DNA of 64,000 nt from HXMU1420-13 sp965229525. Lineage in GTDB: Bacteria > Bacteroidota > Rhodothermia > Balneolales > Balneolaceae. Position 1 is the first letter of the stretch, and every line of letters starts with the position of its first letter. The position numbers and the translations under genes are program-made. Of this stretch, positions 15,923 through 24,435 are shown piece by piece. The DNA lies in assembly GCA_965229525.1 (NCBI GenBank), contig OZ245886.1:2852001-2916000 (forward strand), read 5' to 3'. The notes under the pieces were generated by a model that worked only from the letters and a program-made list of their open reading frames with translations, did no database searches and had not been told where the DNA came from.

Positions 15923-17749
15923 ATGAATACAGTTAAACTAATAGAATTGCTACATCGCCATATTGAGCGTATTGATAAAAGAATTGCTGACCGTGAAAAG
16001 TTAGAAAATCAACTTTCCAGACTGCGACTGTTCTATTTTCTTGCGGCTACAGTATTACTCATTCTTGTAATTAGATATGTAAGTGATGAAGTTTTTATTA
16101 CTGCTCTGTTAACCTCAATTATTGGGTTTTTTATAATTATAGATCGGCATAATAAAGTTGAGCGCTCATTAAAGAGTTTTAAATTCTTAAAGAGTATAAA
16201 AGTGGACCATCTTGCCAGAATAGATCTCGATTGGGATAAGTTTGGTTACAAGCACATTGAAAGTGATACTAAGAATCACCCGTTTGCAAATGATCTCGAC
16301 ATATTAGGGAAGCATTCGCTTTTTCACTTATTAGATACTTCAATTTACGCAAACAGTTCTCACTTATTGGTGGATTGGCTTCTTACCAAGTCCCCAACCG
16401 CTGAAGAAATACTCAAAAGGCAAAATCAGATATCTGAGTTAATTCCTTTAAGCATGTTCCGCGATAAGTTAAGAGTAATCGGCTTGCTTACCACCATACG
16501 CAAATCTATTAGCAACTGGACTATCGATGATATGTTGATCTGGTTGCGTCTGCCGAGAAAGGAGAATGTCAAAGTACCTTTTATTCTTCTAGCGATCTTA
16601 TCAGTACTTAATATTACATTTTCCTTTTTTTTGATGCTTGGTACCATCAATGCACTTCCGCTTACAGCAAGTTTAGTCACCTATTTACTGATCTTTAAGT
16701 TCAATGATCATAAAGTGAAAGGACTGTTTGATGCTGCATTTCAAATCGAACAAATTTTGGATCAATTTGAATCTATTCTAATTCATGTCGAAAGCTTTAA
16801 GCCTAAAAAAGGGAGTGAAGTTGAAAAGTTATTAACGAACTTTCAAAATGAAGAGGTGAAACCGTCTTTTACTATTAAAAAAGCACAGAAGATGATGGCC
16901 CGTGCCTCCATGCAAGCAAATAAACTGTGGCAAGGTGTGGTTAATCTTGTAGTACCATGGGATTACTATTATGTACTAAGGATGGAAGATTTGAAGGAAG
17001 AATTGGAGCCTAAACTCACAATCTGGATGGATACTTTCTACGAGATAGAGGCGCTCAATTCCTTAGCTAATTTCGCGATGTTACATCCAGAATATTCAAT
17101 CCCTTCATTCGAAAATACCAAAGGTAAGAAATTTGAGGCAACCCAATTAGGACATCCGTTAATACCTGCACGTACTAGAGTTTGTAATGATTATCTGGTT
17201 AATGAGGGCAAAGATTTATTTCTGGTTACTGGCTCAAACATGGCTGGAAAAAGTACCTTCTTACGAACCGTGGGAATAAATTTAGTACTGGCATATGTTG
17301 GAGCTCCTGTATGTGCAACTATGCTTAATTCTGAGCTATACCGTGTTTTCACTAGCATTAATGTGGTAGACTCACTTGATGACGGTTATTCTCATTTCTA
17401 CGCCGAGGTTAAACGCCTTAAATATCTATTGGATGAACTCAATAAATCAAACGAAGCGCCGCTTTTCTTTTTCGTGGATGAAATCTATAGAGGTACAAAT
17501 AACAAAGAACGGCTTATTGGAAGTACCGCTTTTCTGAAAGAAGTGGCTGGTAAGAATGGAATTGGATTAGTTTCATCCCACGATTTGGAATTAGCCTCTC
17601 TTGATAAAGATATCACTGAGTTGGTAAACATCCATTTTGTTGAATCCATAAAAGAAGGGAAGATGCATTTCGAGTACAAACTACGAACTGGACCTTGCCC
17701 AAGTACCAATGCTGTACAAATTATGAAAATGGAAGGCTTACCAACTTAA
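15923..17749 (+). CDS. membrane-anchored MutS-like ATPase
   Basis: A 608-residue MutS-family protein without mismatch-recognition domains. Residues ~33-75 (LFYFLAATVLLILVI, then ALLTSIIGFFIII) and ~215-260 (PFILLAILSVLNITFSFFLM, then ALPLTASLVTYLLIF) look like two pairs of membrane helices. The C-terminal ATPase is intact: Walker A GSNMAGKSTFLRTVG (~residue 433), Walker B PLFFFVDEIYRGTN, and GLVSSHDLELA. Such membrane MutS relatives occur across Bacteroidota but their task is unknown; they are not expected to do classical mismatch repair. The start directly follows the Smr stop (TGAATG). Confidence 0.85.
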   Translation: MNTVKLIELLHRHIERIDKRIADREKLENQLSRLRLFYFLAATVLLILVIRYVSDEVFITALLTSIIGFFIIIDRHNKVERSLKSFKFLKSIKVDHLARIDLDWDKFGYKHIESDTKNHPFANDLDILGKHSLFHLLDTSIYANSSHLLVDWLLTKSPTAEEILKRQNQISELIPLSMFRDKLRVIGLLTTIRKSISNWTIDDMLIWLRLPRKENVKVPFILLAILSVLNITFSFFLMLGTINALPLTASLVTYLLIFKFNDHKVKGLFDAAFQIEQILDQFESILIHVESFKPKKGSEVEKLLTNFQNEEVKPSFTIKKAQKMMARASMQANKLWQGVVNLVVPWDYYYVLRMEDLKEELEPKLTIWMDTFYEIEALNSLANFAMLHPEYSIPSFENTKGKKFEATQLGHPLIPARTRVCNDYLVNEGKDLFLVTGSNMAGKSTFLRTVGINLVLAYVGAPVCATMLNSELYRVFTSINVVDSLDDGYSHFYAEVKRLKYLLDELNKSNEAPLFFFVDEIYRGTNNKERLIGSTAFLKEVAGKNGIGLVSSHDLELASLDKDITELVNIHFVESIKEGKMHFEYKLRTGPCPSTNAVQIMKMEGLPT

Positions 17750-17758
17750 ATTAAGCGA

Positions 17759-18583
17759 CTAGGAATCCAATTCGTAAACGCGCACATAGTCTATCTCGAA
17801 AGTAGCTGGGAAGTTGTCATCATTGACATCGAAACCACCAAAAGTCCCACCAACTGCCATGTTGAGTAAGAAGAAATGTGGTTTTGAGAATGGCCAGTTT
17901 GATTCTGTCGGATTATCCGGGCGATTTATAACTAACACTATATTTCCAGGATCGTTGAGATAAAATATTAATCGATCTTCTTCCCAGTATAAACCAAAAA
18001 TATTGAACTCTTCTTCAATGTTTTCTACTGGGATGTATCCTGATCCAATTTGGGTTCCATTGAGATGGTTATTTGCTTCACTATGTATAGTAGCAAAATA
18101 AGCGTTCGGATTGCGGCTCACGTATTCCATTATATCAATTTCACCGCAGAAGGGCCAAGATTCACCATTTCGAATTCCATCTCCAAGCATCCAAATTGCC
18201 GGCCAAAGTCCATTTCCAGCATAATCAGGCATTTTTGCCCGAACTTCGATTCTACCATATGTAAAAGATCGAATTGAAAGCAGTCGTGCGGATGTATAGT
18301 CGCCAACATCCTGACCTTCATCAACTTTTCGGGCTATAATCTTCAAGGTTCCATCACTTACTTCTATGTTATCATCAGTTGCAGTATAGTTTTGTAATTC
18401 CTGATTACCCCAACCATTCGCACCTAGTTCCGGATACCACTCGTCTCTATCCCAATCGTCGCCATTAAATTCATCACTCCAGATTAGTCCTTCGGGTAAT
18501 TCGGGTTCTGAATTGCTTGTACTGTCTTTACACGAGACAAGTATGAAACTAAATAATAGAAAGGGAAGTAATAATTTTCTCAT
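17759..18583 (-). CDS. GH16 endo-beta-glucanase lipoprotein
   Basis: Likely a laminarinase-type beta-1,3-glucanase. The 274-residue protein is a lipoprotein (LVSC, lipid-modified Cys18) followed by one GH16 domain. The catalytic motif is intact: Glu148-Ile-Asp150-Ile-Met-Glu153, with Glu148 as nucleophile and Glu153 as acid/base; the Met insertion is the form typical of laminarinases rather than lichenases. WYPELGANGWGNQELQNYT and YGRIEVRAKMP are further family blocks. It should act at the cell surface or periplasm on algal or fungal glucan. The esterase gene upstream on the same strand may be part of the same function. Confidence 0.9.
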   Translation of the reverse strand: MRKLLLPFLLFSFILVSCKDSTSNSEPELPEGLIWSDEFNGDDWDRDEWYPELGANGWGNQELQNYTATDDNIEVSDGTLKIIARKVDEGQDVGDYTSARLLSIRSFTYGRIEVRAKMPDYAGNGLWPAIWMLGDGIRNGESWPFCGEIDIMEYVSRNPNAYFATIHSEANNHLNGTQIGSGYIPVENIEEEFNIFGLYWEEDRLIFYLNDPGNIVLVINRPDNPTESNWPFSKPHFFLLNMAVGGTFGGFDVNDDNFPATFEIDYVRVYELDS

Positions 18584-18668
18584 TGATGGAAGTAAATTAA
18601 TAGTCTTGAATAATAGACCGTAGATTACCTCAAAGCGCGAAAAGTTTCAAATGAGAAGATTTCTCAGT

Positions 18669-19574
18669 CTAGTATAATAGGAAGGTCAGTGGTTCTTTGA
18701 TTCGCATTGCCCAGTACTGCTCCTTGTGGTCGTGACCTTCAAACTTTTTTGTAATCCAGTTTTGACCTTGAATGTAACCTGAAGCTTCCATCATTCTGTC
18801 AACTTTAGTTTGCTCAGGTTCATAATTTGCATCTAAGCCCACAGTACCAAAATCAAAATAGATTCTGTGTGTTGATGGATCAGGTAAATTGTTCGCAACA
18901 TAGTTCACAAAATCTGCTCCAATTTCTGGTACTATCCAATGTGTAGAAACACACCCGGCGGCACCAAATACGTCTGGATATTCCATTATGGCATATAAGG
19001 AAATCAACCCACCCATACTCGAACCCATAATGGATGTAAATTCCCTTAGTGGTTTTGTGCGATATTCCTGATCGATAAATGGTTTTAGTTCTTCAACAAT
19101 AAATTTGAGGTAACTATCCGAGAAAATCGGCTTGCCTGAATTCCGAATCACTTTTTCTTGAATTTCTTCGCTGTTCATAATTTCCGAAGGTTTTTGAGGC
19201 ATATATTCTGGAAATCGGGTAATTCCACTGTTCCATATGGCCACTACAATTGTTTCTTCAACTTCACCGGATTCGATCAATTCTGTTAGTGCTTCATCTA
19301 CCATCCAATCGTTGCCATTATAGGAGGTTACTGGATCGAACACATTTTGACCGTCATGCATATACAACACCTGATATGATTCATCAGACTCGCTGTATCC
19401 TTCCGGAAGCCAAACCTCAATATTTCTATCCTCAACATAGGCTGATGGAAAAGCTTCATGATCTATAACGGTTCCTGTTACCGCCAAAATTGGATTTACA
19501 GGTTCTTGTGTTTCTTGAACAGTGCAATTTTGTAGCATTAAACCCAGAAAAAGGAAAATGATGAATGATTTCAT
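18669..19574 (-). CDS. esterase-D-like alpha/beta hydrolase lipoprotein
   Basis: A 301-residue lipoprotein (lipid Cys17 in LMLQNC) with one alpha/beta hydrolase domain of the putative esterase family (PF00756, as in enterochelin esterases and feruloyl/acetylxylan esterases). The oxyanion strand reads YQVLYMHDGQNVFDP, the nucleophile elbow is GSSMGG (Ser186), and GHDHKEQYWAMR near the end supplies the His. The substrate cannot be decided. It shares strand and an 85-base gap with the GH16 gene, so acting on ester-decorated polysaccharide is a reasonable guess only. Confidence 0.83.
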   Translation of the reverse strand: MKSFIIFLFLGLMLQNCTVQETQEPVNPILAVTGTVIDHEAFPSAYVEDRNIEVWLPEGYSESDESYQVLYMHDGQNVFDPVTSYNGNDWMVDEALTELIESGEVEETIVVAIWNSGITRFPEYMPQKPSEIMNSEEIQEKVIRNSGKPIFSDSYLKFIVEELKPFIDQEYRTKPLREFTSIMGSSMGGLISLYAIMEYPDVFGAAGCVSTHWIVPEIGADFVNYVANNLPDPSTHRIYFDFGTVGLDANYEPEQTKVDRMMEASGYIQGQNWITKKFEGHDHKEQYWAMRIKEPLTFLLY

Positions 19575-19735
19575 GACAACGTAGTTTTTGAATGATCTCT
19601 TAAAATATGACTGAATTGTGATTTATCTGCCAAAAATATCTAATACTCTAGATAACGGAACAACAAAACAAATTCATTACAGATTTTCTACGGCTTTTTT
19701 TCTTTATTGATGCCTAAAAATGATTAAGAGGTACT

Positions 19736-21349
19736 ATGACAAAAACAAAACTATGTAATTGGGGAGATCTTTCGGATCGAGATCCGGAACATTTCATGAT
19801 CAATGGACTGGATCTGGTTGCAATTCGATATGATGATAACATTTCTGTGTTGTATGGACGATGCATACATCGAGGAGCACTTTTAGGGGATGGTCATATA
19901 GAAGGTGAAAATTTAATTTGCGGCGTTCATAATTGGGATTATCGCTTTGATACCGGGGTTAGTGAGTATAAAAACGATGATGTACTTTATAAATTCAATG
20001 CCTGGATTGAAGATGATGTTATTTGGGTGGATGAAGATGAAATTAATCGATATTTGGTTGAGCACCCTCAGCCTTTTGATCGAGATTCATACTTAGGGCA
20101 GTACGCAGACACTCATCCCGAAAACACAGAACCTTATACACTCTACATCAAAGAGTTGGCCCAGCATGGACTAAAAAATGTAGGTCATCATGGTTTTTCT
20201 GAAGCAATGGGGGTTGATCGAGATACACTCCCAAAATGGGAAGATATTCAATTCTTACCTGCGCAGTTAGCAAGGCGACCGCTTTTAGATGAAGAACATG
20301 TTTCGACTAAAGTTATCATCGGTAAGAAAGCCAACAAACCTCTCGAACTTGATATTCCAATTTTTGTGAGTGATATGAGCTTCGGCGCCTTATCAAAAGA
20401 AGCAAAAATTGCGCTTTCTAAAGGGGCTGAAATGGCAGGAACAGGAATTTGTAGTGGTGAAGGGGGGATGTTACCCGAAGAGCAAGAGAGTAATTCTCGA
20501 TATTTTTATGAACTGGCATCCGGTAAATTTGGCTTCTCCTTTGACAAAGTTAAAAAAGCACAGGCTTTTCACTTCAAAGGTGGTCAGGGAGCGAAAACGG
20601 GAACAGGCGGTCATCTTCCGGGGCATAAAGTAACTTCTGATATTGCAGAGGTTAGAGGGTTGAATGTAGGTGAAACTGCTATCTCACCGGCAGCTTTTCC
20701 AGATTTAAAAACAGCATCAGACTTCAAAGAACTAGCCGATGAAATTCGAGTTCTTACTGGAGGTATACCGATTGGATTTAAAATTGCGGCCAGTCATATC
20801 GAAGCTGATATCGATTTTGCCCTAGAAACGGGTGTAGATTACATCATTCTAGATGGAAGAGGTGGAGGTACAGGCTCAGCACCAACGGTGCTACGAAATA
20901 ATATCAATGTACCCACCATTCCAGCACTAGCAAGAGCCAGGCGCCATTTAGACAAGGTAGATCCTGAAGTAAGTCTCGTAATTACAGGTGGGCTTCGAGT
21001 TGCAGAAGATTTTGCAAAAGCAATGATGCTAGGTGCAGATGCCATAGCTATTTCAAATTCAGCAATCCAGGCAATTGGCTGTTTAGGCATGCGAGCTTGT
21101 AGTAGTAATAATTGCCCGGTTGGTATTGCTACTCAGAAAGAGAGCTTAAGAAGTCGATTAATTGTAGAATCATCAGCGATGCAATTATTCAATTTCTTTA
21201 ATGCCACTAACGAATTGATAAAAGTTATTGCAAGATCGTGCGGTCATACCAGAGTACAGGAATTTAATTTCGATGATTTGAGTACGTTCAATTACGATAT
21301 ACATCGCCTTACAGGCATTGGTTATGCGGGTTTAAAACCGGTTATTTAA
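19736..21349 (+). CDS. Rieske-glutamate synthase (FMN domain) fusion
   Basis: A 537-residue cytoplasmic fusion. Residues 1-~105 are a Rieske [2Fe-2S] domain: Cys43-x-His45 in GRCIHRGALLGDG and Cys62-x2-His65 in ICGVHNWDYRFDTG. The rest is the FMN-binding glutamate-synthase central domain: PIFVSDMSFGALSKEAK, GEGGMLPEE, KGGQGAKTGTGGHLPG, LDGRGGGTGSAPTVL, and the 3Fe-4S loop CSSNNCPVGIATQ. The amidotransferase domain of true GltB and a GltD partner are both absent, so it is probably not an ordinary glutamate synthase; a ferredoxin- or Rieske-fed oxidoreductase is inferred. It heads an operon of membrane redox proteins. Confidence 0.9.
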   Translation: MTKTKLCNWGDLSDRDPEHFMINGLDLVAIRYDDNISVLYGRCIHRGALLGDGHIEGENLICGVHNWDYRFDTGVSEYKNDDVLYKFNAWIEDDVIWVDEDEINRYLVEHPQPFDRDSYLGQYADTHPENTEPYTLYIKELAQHGLKNVGHHGFSEAMGVDRDTLPKWEDIQFLPAQLARRPLLDEEHVSTKVIIGKKANKPLELDIPIFVSDMSFGALSKEAKIALSKGAEMAGTGICSGEGGMLPEEQESNSRYFYELASGKFGFSFDKVKKAQAFHFKGGQGAKTGTGGHLPGHKVTSDIAEVRGLNVGETAISPAAFPDLKTASDFKELADEIRVLTGGIPIGFKIAASHIEADIDFALETGVDYIILDGRGGGTGSAPTVLRNNINVPTIPALARARRHLDKVDPEVSLVITGGLRVAEDFAKAMMLGADAIAISNSAIQAIGCLGMRACSSNNCPVGIATQKESLRSRLIVESSAMQLFNFFNATNELIKVIARSCGHTRVQEFNFDDLSTFNYDIHRLTGIGYAGLKPVI

Positions 21350-21350
21350 G

Positions 21351-21560
21351 ATGGAAACATTGATTTCAACCATACTAACCATATTCAATTTCTATTCCGG
21401 AATTGGGTTAGTATTCGCAATTGTATTTGTGTCAGTCGGGATTAATAAGGTTGATGAAAATGCAATTGGATCTCCAATTTTCTTCAAATTCTTACTTCTT
21501 CCTGGAATTATGATGCTATGGCCAATTTTCGTTTTTAAATGGATAGGAGCAAGATCATGA
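21351..21560 (+). CDS. 69-residue two-helix membrane protein
   Basis: Small protein with two hydrophobic helices: the first around FYSGIGLVFAIVFVSVGI, the second around FKFLLLPGIMMLWPIFVFKW. It starts one base after the stop of the Rieske-glutamate synthase fusion and ends in an ATGA overlap with the next small gene, so it is an integral part of the operon. I do not recognise the family. It may be a subunit or anchor of the membrane reductase encoded two genes on. Confidence 0.72.
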   Translation: METLISTILTIFNFYSGIGLVFAIVFVSVGINKVDENAIGSPIFFKFLLLPGIMMLWPIFVFKWIGARS

Positions 21561-21643
21561 AGGCTACATTGAGGAGAACACATCTCTTACTTTGGTGCAT
21601 ATTAAGTGTAATAACTATAACTATGTTAATATTGGCGGCCTGA
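21557..21643 (+). CDS. 28-residue single-pass membrane microprotein
   Basis: ATG (21557) to TGA (21641-21643) frame for MKATLRRTHLLLWCILSVIT, followed by ITMLILAA: a short basic head and one hydrophobic helix running to the C-terminus. It overlaps the preceding gene by four bases (ATGA) and its stop overlaps the next start (TGATG shares the A of 21643). This double coupling leaves no unused base between neighbours and is the reason to call it. Unknown function; likely a small subunit of the reductase complex. Confidence 0.68.
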   Translation: MKATLRRTHLLLWCILSVITITMLILAA

Positions 21644-22686
21644 TGGGAGTTAAATACGAAGCGGTTCTCTGGAACAAGCAAAAGAAGAACTATGACCGTG
21701 TATTATGGATAGGGATTGTGGGTGTTATAATTGTATTTATTGCAGCCCAAGTAGTACTTCATCCACAAATAACTGCTGAAACCTTAATTATCAGGGTTAC
21801 GGCGTTAACTGCTTTCACTTTATTGAACCTAATCTTAATGATCGGACCACTTGCCAGGTTAGATGAGAGGTTTTTGCCCCTTCTTTATAATCGAAGGCAT
21901 CTAGGGGTATCGATGTTCTTTCTCGCCCTAATTCACGGTGTTTTTTCAATAATTCAATTTCATGCCCTCGGTGATACGAATCCAATTGTGAGTGTGTTTA
22001 CATCGAATCAAAATTATCAGGCAATTAGTGAGTTTCCTTTTCAGATTCTGGGCTTTTTTGCATTGGTTATTCTCTTTTTAATGGCTGCAACGAGTCATGA
22101 TTTCTGGCTTAAAAACCTATCGCCTAAAGTTTGGAAAAGACTGCATATGATGGTTTATGTTGCCTATGCTTTACTCATTTTGCATATTGCATTGGGAGCA
22201 TTACAGTATGAAGAACATATAGGGTACGGTGGGATTATTGTAATTAGCTTTCTAGCTATTGCCGGACTTCACCTCACCGCTGGATTCAAAGAAATTAAAT
22301 CACTGAGAGCTCAAAAAACCGCCCTTTCAGAAAATGGGTTTATTGAAGTTGGATCCATTGAAGAAATCCCAAATGATCGCGCAAAGACAGTTTTTGTAGA
22401 AGGTGAAAACATCGCCATTTTTAAATATGATGGGAAAGTTTCTGCTGTACACAATGTATGTAAACATCAGATGGGACCATTAGGAGAGGGTAAAATTGTA
22501 GATGGTTGTATAACATGCCCCTGGCATGGGTATCAATATTTGCCGGAAAATGGGCAATCACCACCTCCTTTTAAAGAGCTGCTGCATACCTACGAAGTTA
22601 AGATTCTTGATAATAAAGTTTGGGTAAATCCTTTGCCAAAACCAGAAGGTACGTTTGTTGAACCTGCAATTTTGGAGGTATCATGA
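21643..22686 (+). CDS. ferric-reductase-like membrane domain fused to Rieske domain
   Basis: A 347-residue inner-membrane oxidoreductase. About six hydrophobic helices form a ferric-reductase/YedZ-like haem domain, with candidate haem His in NRRHLGVSMFFLALIHGVF and RLHMMVYVAYALLILHIALG. The C-terminal ~100 residues are a Rieske [2Fe-2S] domain: CKHQMGPLGEG and CPWHGYQYLPENG. ATG 21643 was preferred to an upstream alternative (21592) because it is coupled to the stop of the 28-residue gene. It presumably passes electrons between a membrane haem and the cytoplasmic Rieske-flavin protein of the same operon; direction and substrates are unknown. Confidence 0.85.
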   Translation: MGVKYEAVLWNKQKKNYDRVLWIGIVGVIIVFIAAQVVLHPQITAETLIIRVTALTAFTLLNLILMIGPLARLDERFLPLLYNRRHLGVSMFFLALIHGVFSIIQFHALGDTNPIVSVFTSNQNYQAISEFPFQILGFFALVILFLMAATSHDFWLKNLSPKVWKRLHMMVYVAYALLILHIALGALQYEEHIGYGGIIVISFLAIAGLHLTAGFKEIKSLRAQKTALSENGFIEVGSIEEIPNDRAKTVFVEGENIAIFKYDGKVSAVHNVCKHQMGPLGEGKIVDGCITCPWHGYQYLPENGQSPPPFKELLHTYEVKILDNKVWVNPLPKPEGTFVEPAILEVS

Positions 22687-23477
22687 GTAAAAATGATTTC
22701 TATATAGGATGGCAGGAGGAAATGCCTGATTCTACCGGTAAATTTCTGCGAAATGCTTTGTTAAGCACTTTTTTGGCAATAATTGTACTTACTCTATATT
22801 TCGTGTATTTCCAAAAACCTTTCAACGACCATGTTTTTGAATTCGGAACATCAACGGACATAACGGGTGTTTACATCGCAGATCCATTTCCGATGATTCA
22901 GGTCACCAAAGATAAACCAGAACAAGTTTCAGAAAGTATTTTATTGGTAGGTTTTGGAAAGTTTGGTGCTCGTGGAATTATGGAAGAAATTGAATCAAAG
23001 GAAGGTTCACTGAATTTGAACGAAATAACACTCAATGGAACCATGATCTATGGTGACGGGCTGGCACTGTTGGAGCTTACAGATCAAGCGGATAGTTTTG
23101 TGGCGTCGACAGGTAATTTTAGGCAACCTCTAAAAAAGGATTTTTCCGCTCAAAAAATTGAAGTTACCGGTGAAATTCTGGACTCTAAATGTTATTTCGG
23201 TGTGATGAAACCCGGAGAAGGTAAAATCCATAAAAGCTGTGCAATACGTTGTATAAGTGGGGGTATTCCACCTGTGATTCGTGTTTGGGAAGAATCATCT
23301 CAATCTTATGATTATCACATATTAACAGGAAATGACGGAAGGGAAATCAACGCTGAATTGTTGCCTTATATAGGTGAAACAATCACATTATCCGGGAATC
23401 ACTATCAACAATTGGGGTGGAATATAATGGAGATAAACCCTGAAGAAATTCAAAGAACACTGGCCGTTAATGACTAA
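22683..23477 (+). CDS. single-pass membrane protein with Cys/His-rich C-terminal domain
   Basis: A 264-residue protein with one membrane helix (~residues 25-45, LLSTFLAIIVLTLYFVYF) and an outside domain. The C-terminal part contains KCYFGVMKPGEGKIHKSC, AIRC and ISGGIPPV, i.e. Cys-x12-His-x2-Cys-x3-Cys followed by a Gly-Gly-Ile-Pro-Pro turn, which looks like a metal or haem-related site. I have seen this block in proteins encoded next to Rieske/ferric-reductase genes but cannot name a characterised member. The start overlaps the preceding stop by four bases (ATGA), placing it in the redox operon. Confidence 0.75.
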   Translation: MSKNDFYIGWQEEMPDSTGKFLRNALLSTFLAIIVLTLYFVYFQKPFNDHVFEFGTSTDITGVYIADPFPMIQVTKDKPEQVSESILLVGFGKFGARGIMEEIESKEGSLNLNEITLNGTMIYGDGLALLELTDQADSFVASTGNFRQPLKKDFSAQKIEVTGEILDSKCYFGVMKPGEGKIHKSCAIRCISGGIPPVIRVWEESSQSYDYHILTGNDGREINAELLPYIGETITLSGNHYQQLGWNIMEINPEEIQRTLAVND

Positions 23478-24270
23478 TAATTACATCCAGGCCGATCAAC
23501 AACTTCACAGACTTTGCCAAATAATCGCAAAAGTAAATCGAACATTTGTTCGTCCGGAAAAAGATGATAGCCATACTAATATTGGATTTAATGCTCGTAA
23601 AGGTACGTTGGAAGGTCGATGGGTACATACGAAAAGAAATCGTATTCGACTGATTTTACGACTATCAGATGTATGTTTCGTTTGGATGGATGACGATGAT
23701 AATATTCTACAGACGGTATCAACGGCAAAAAAACATCTTGCTGAAATTGAAAACCAACTACGAAAAACACTTGTGAATGAGGGATTAGACCTTGCGAATT
23801 TTCAGGAACCCATGCATTATAAAATCCCTGATTATCCAATTATGGGTCAGCCCGTTGCACTCTTATCACGATTGGCATTAAATGAATGGGTACACTGGAG
23901 ATCTTTCGCAAATGAAGCGTGTGAGTATCTCTTAAAATCCTTCAATCAAAAAGAAGAGATAAGAATTTGGCCCAATCATTTTGATACCGGAATATATATG
24001 GATCTAAATGAAAAACTGGGAATTGGTTTTGGCTTGGCCGTAAAGGATGATCATGTTGGAGCCCCATATTTCTATGCAACGTGCTACCCGAAAGTTGGTG
24101 AGGCCGATTATAGTGGAATCAATGAATTAACCTATGGCAGATGGGTTGTAAAAGACTGGCACGGGGCGGTTCTCTCACTGAATAATTTACAATTTGAGTC
24201 GAAAAAAGTAACAGAAAGTATCATTCACAAATTTATAGATGAAACCATGAACTGGTATAATGCGCAATGA
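23470..24270 (+). CDS. conserved protein, DUF5996-like
   Basis: A 266-residue soluble protein without signal peptide. The C-terminal half has RIWPNHFDTGIYM, GIGFGLAVKDDHVGAPYFYA and KDWHGAVLSLNNL, which match the pattern of the DUF5996 family (W-P-x-H-F-D, a Gly-rich strand with Asp and P-Y-x-Y, W-x-G-A-V-L). It overlaps the upstream gene by eight bases, so it belongs to the operon by position. Function unknown. Confidence 0.65.
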   Translation: MTNNYIQADQQLHRLCQIIAKVNRTFVRPEKDDSHTNIGFNARKGTLEGRWVHTKRNRIRLILRLSDVCFVWMDDDDNILQTVSTAKKHLAEIENQLRKTLVNEGLDLANFQEPMHYKIPDYPIMGQPVALLSRLALNEWVHWRSFANEACEYLLKSFNQKEEIRIWPNHFDTGIYMDLNEKLGIGFGLAVKDDHVGAPYFYATCYPKVGEADYSGINELTYGRWVVKDWHGAVLSLNNLQFESKKVTESIIHKFIDETMNWYNAQ

Positions 24271-24435
24271 GCTCACCTAAGCTTACAATAAATTTTACCT
24301 TGGTGTGAAATAAAATCTGACTACTTAAGATTCAGATAAATATTTTCAAGAGAACGAAATAATCTCCAAAGAGTTTTGTTATACTGCTTAAGCAAAAGCT
24401 TCAAGTAGTAATCTCGGGAAGGTCATCCAAATCAT

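Noticed and set aside
19736..21349. Ordinary glutamate synthase large subunit (gltB)
   Set aside because: The N-terminal amidotransferase domain is absent and replaced by a Rieske domain; no gltD nearby.
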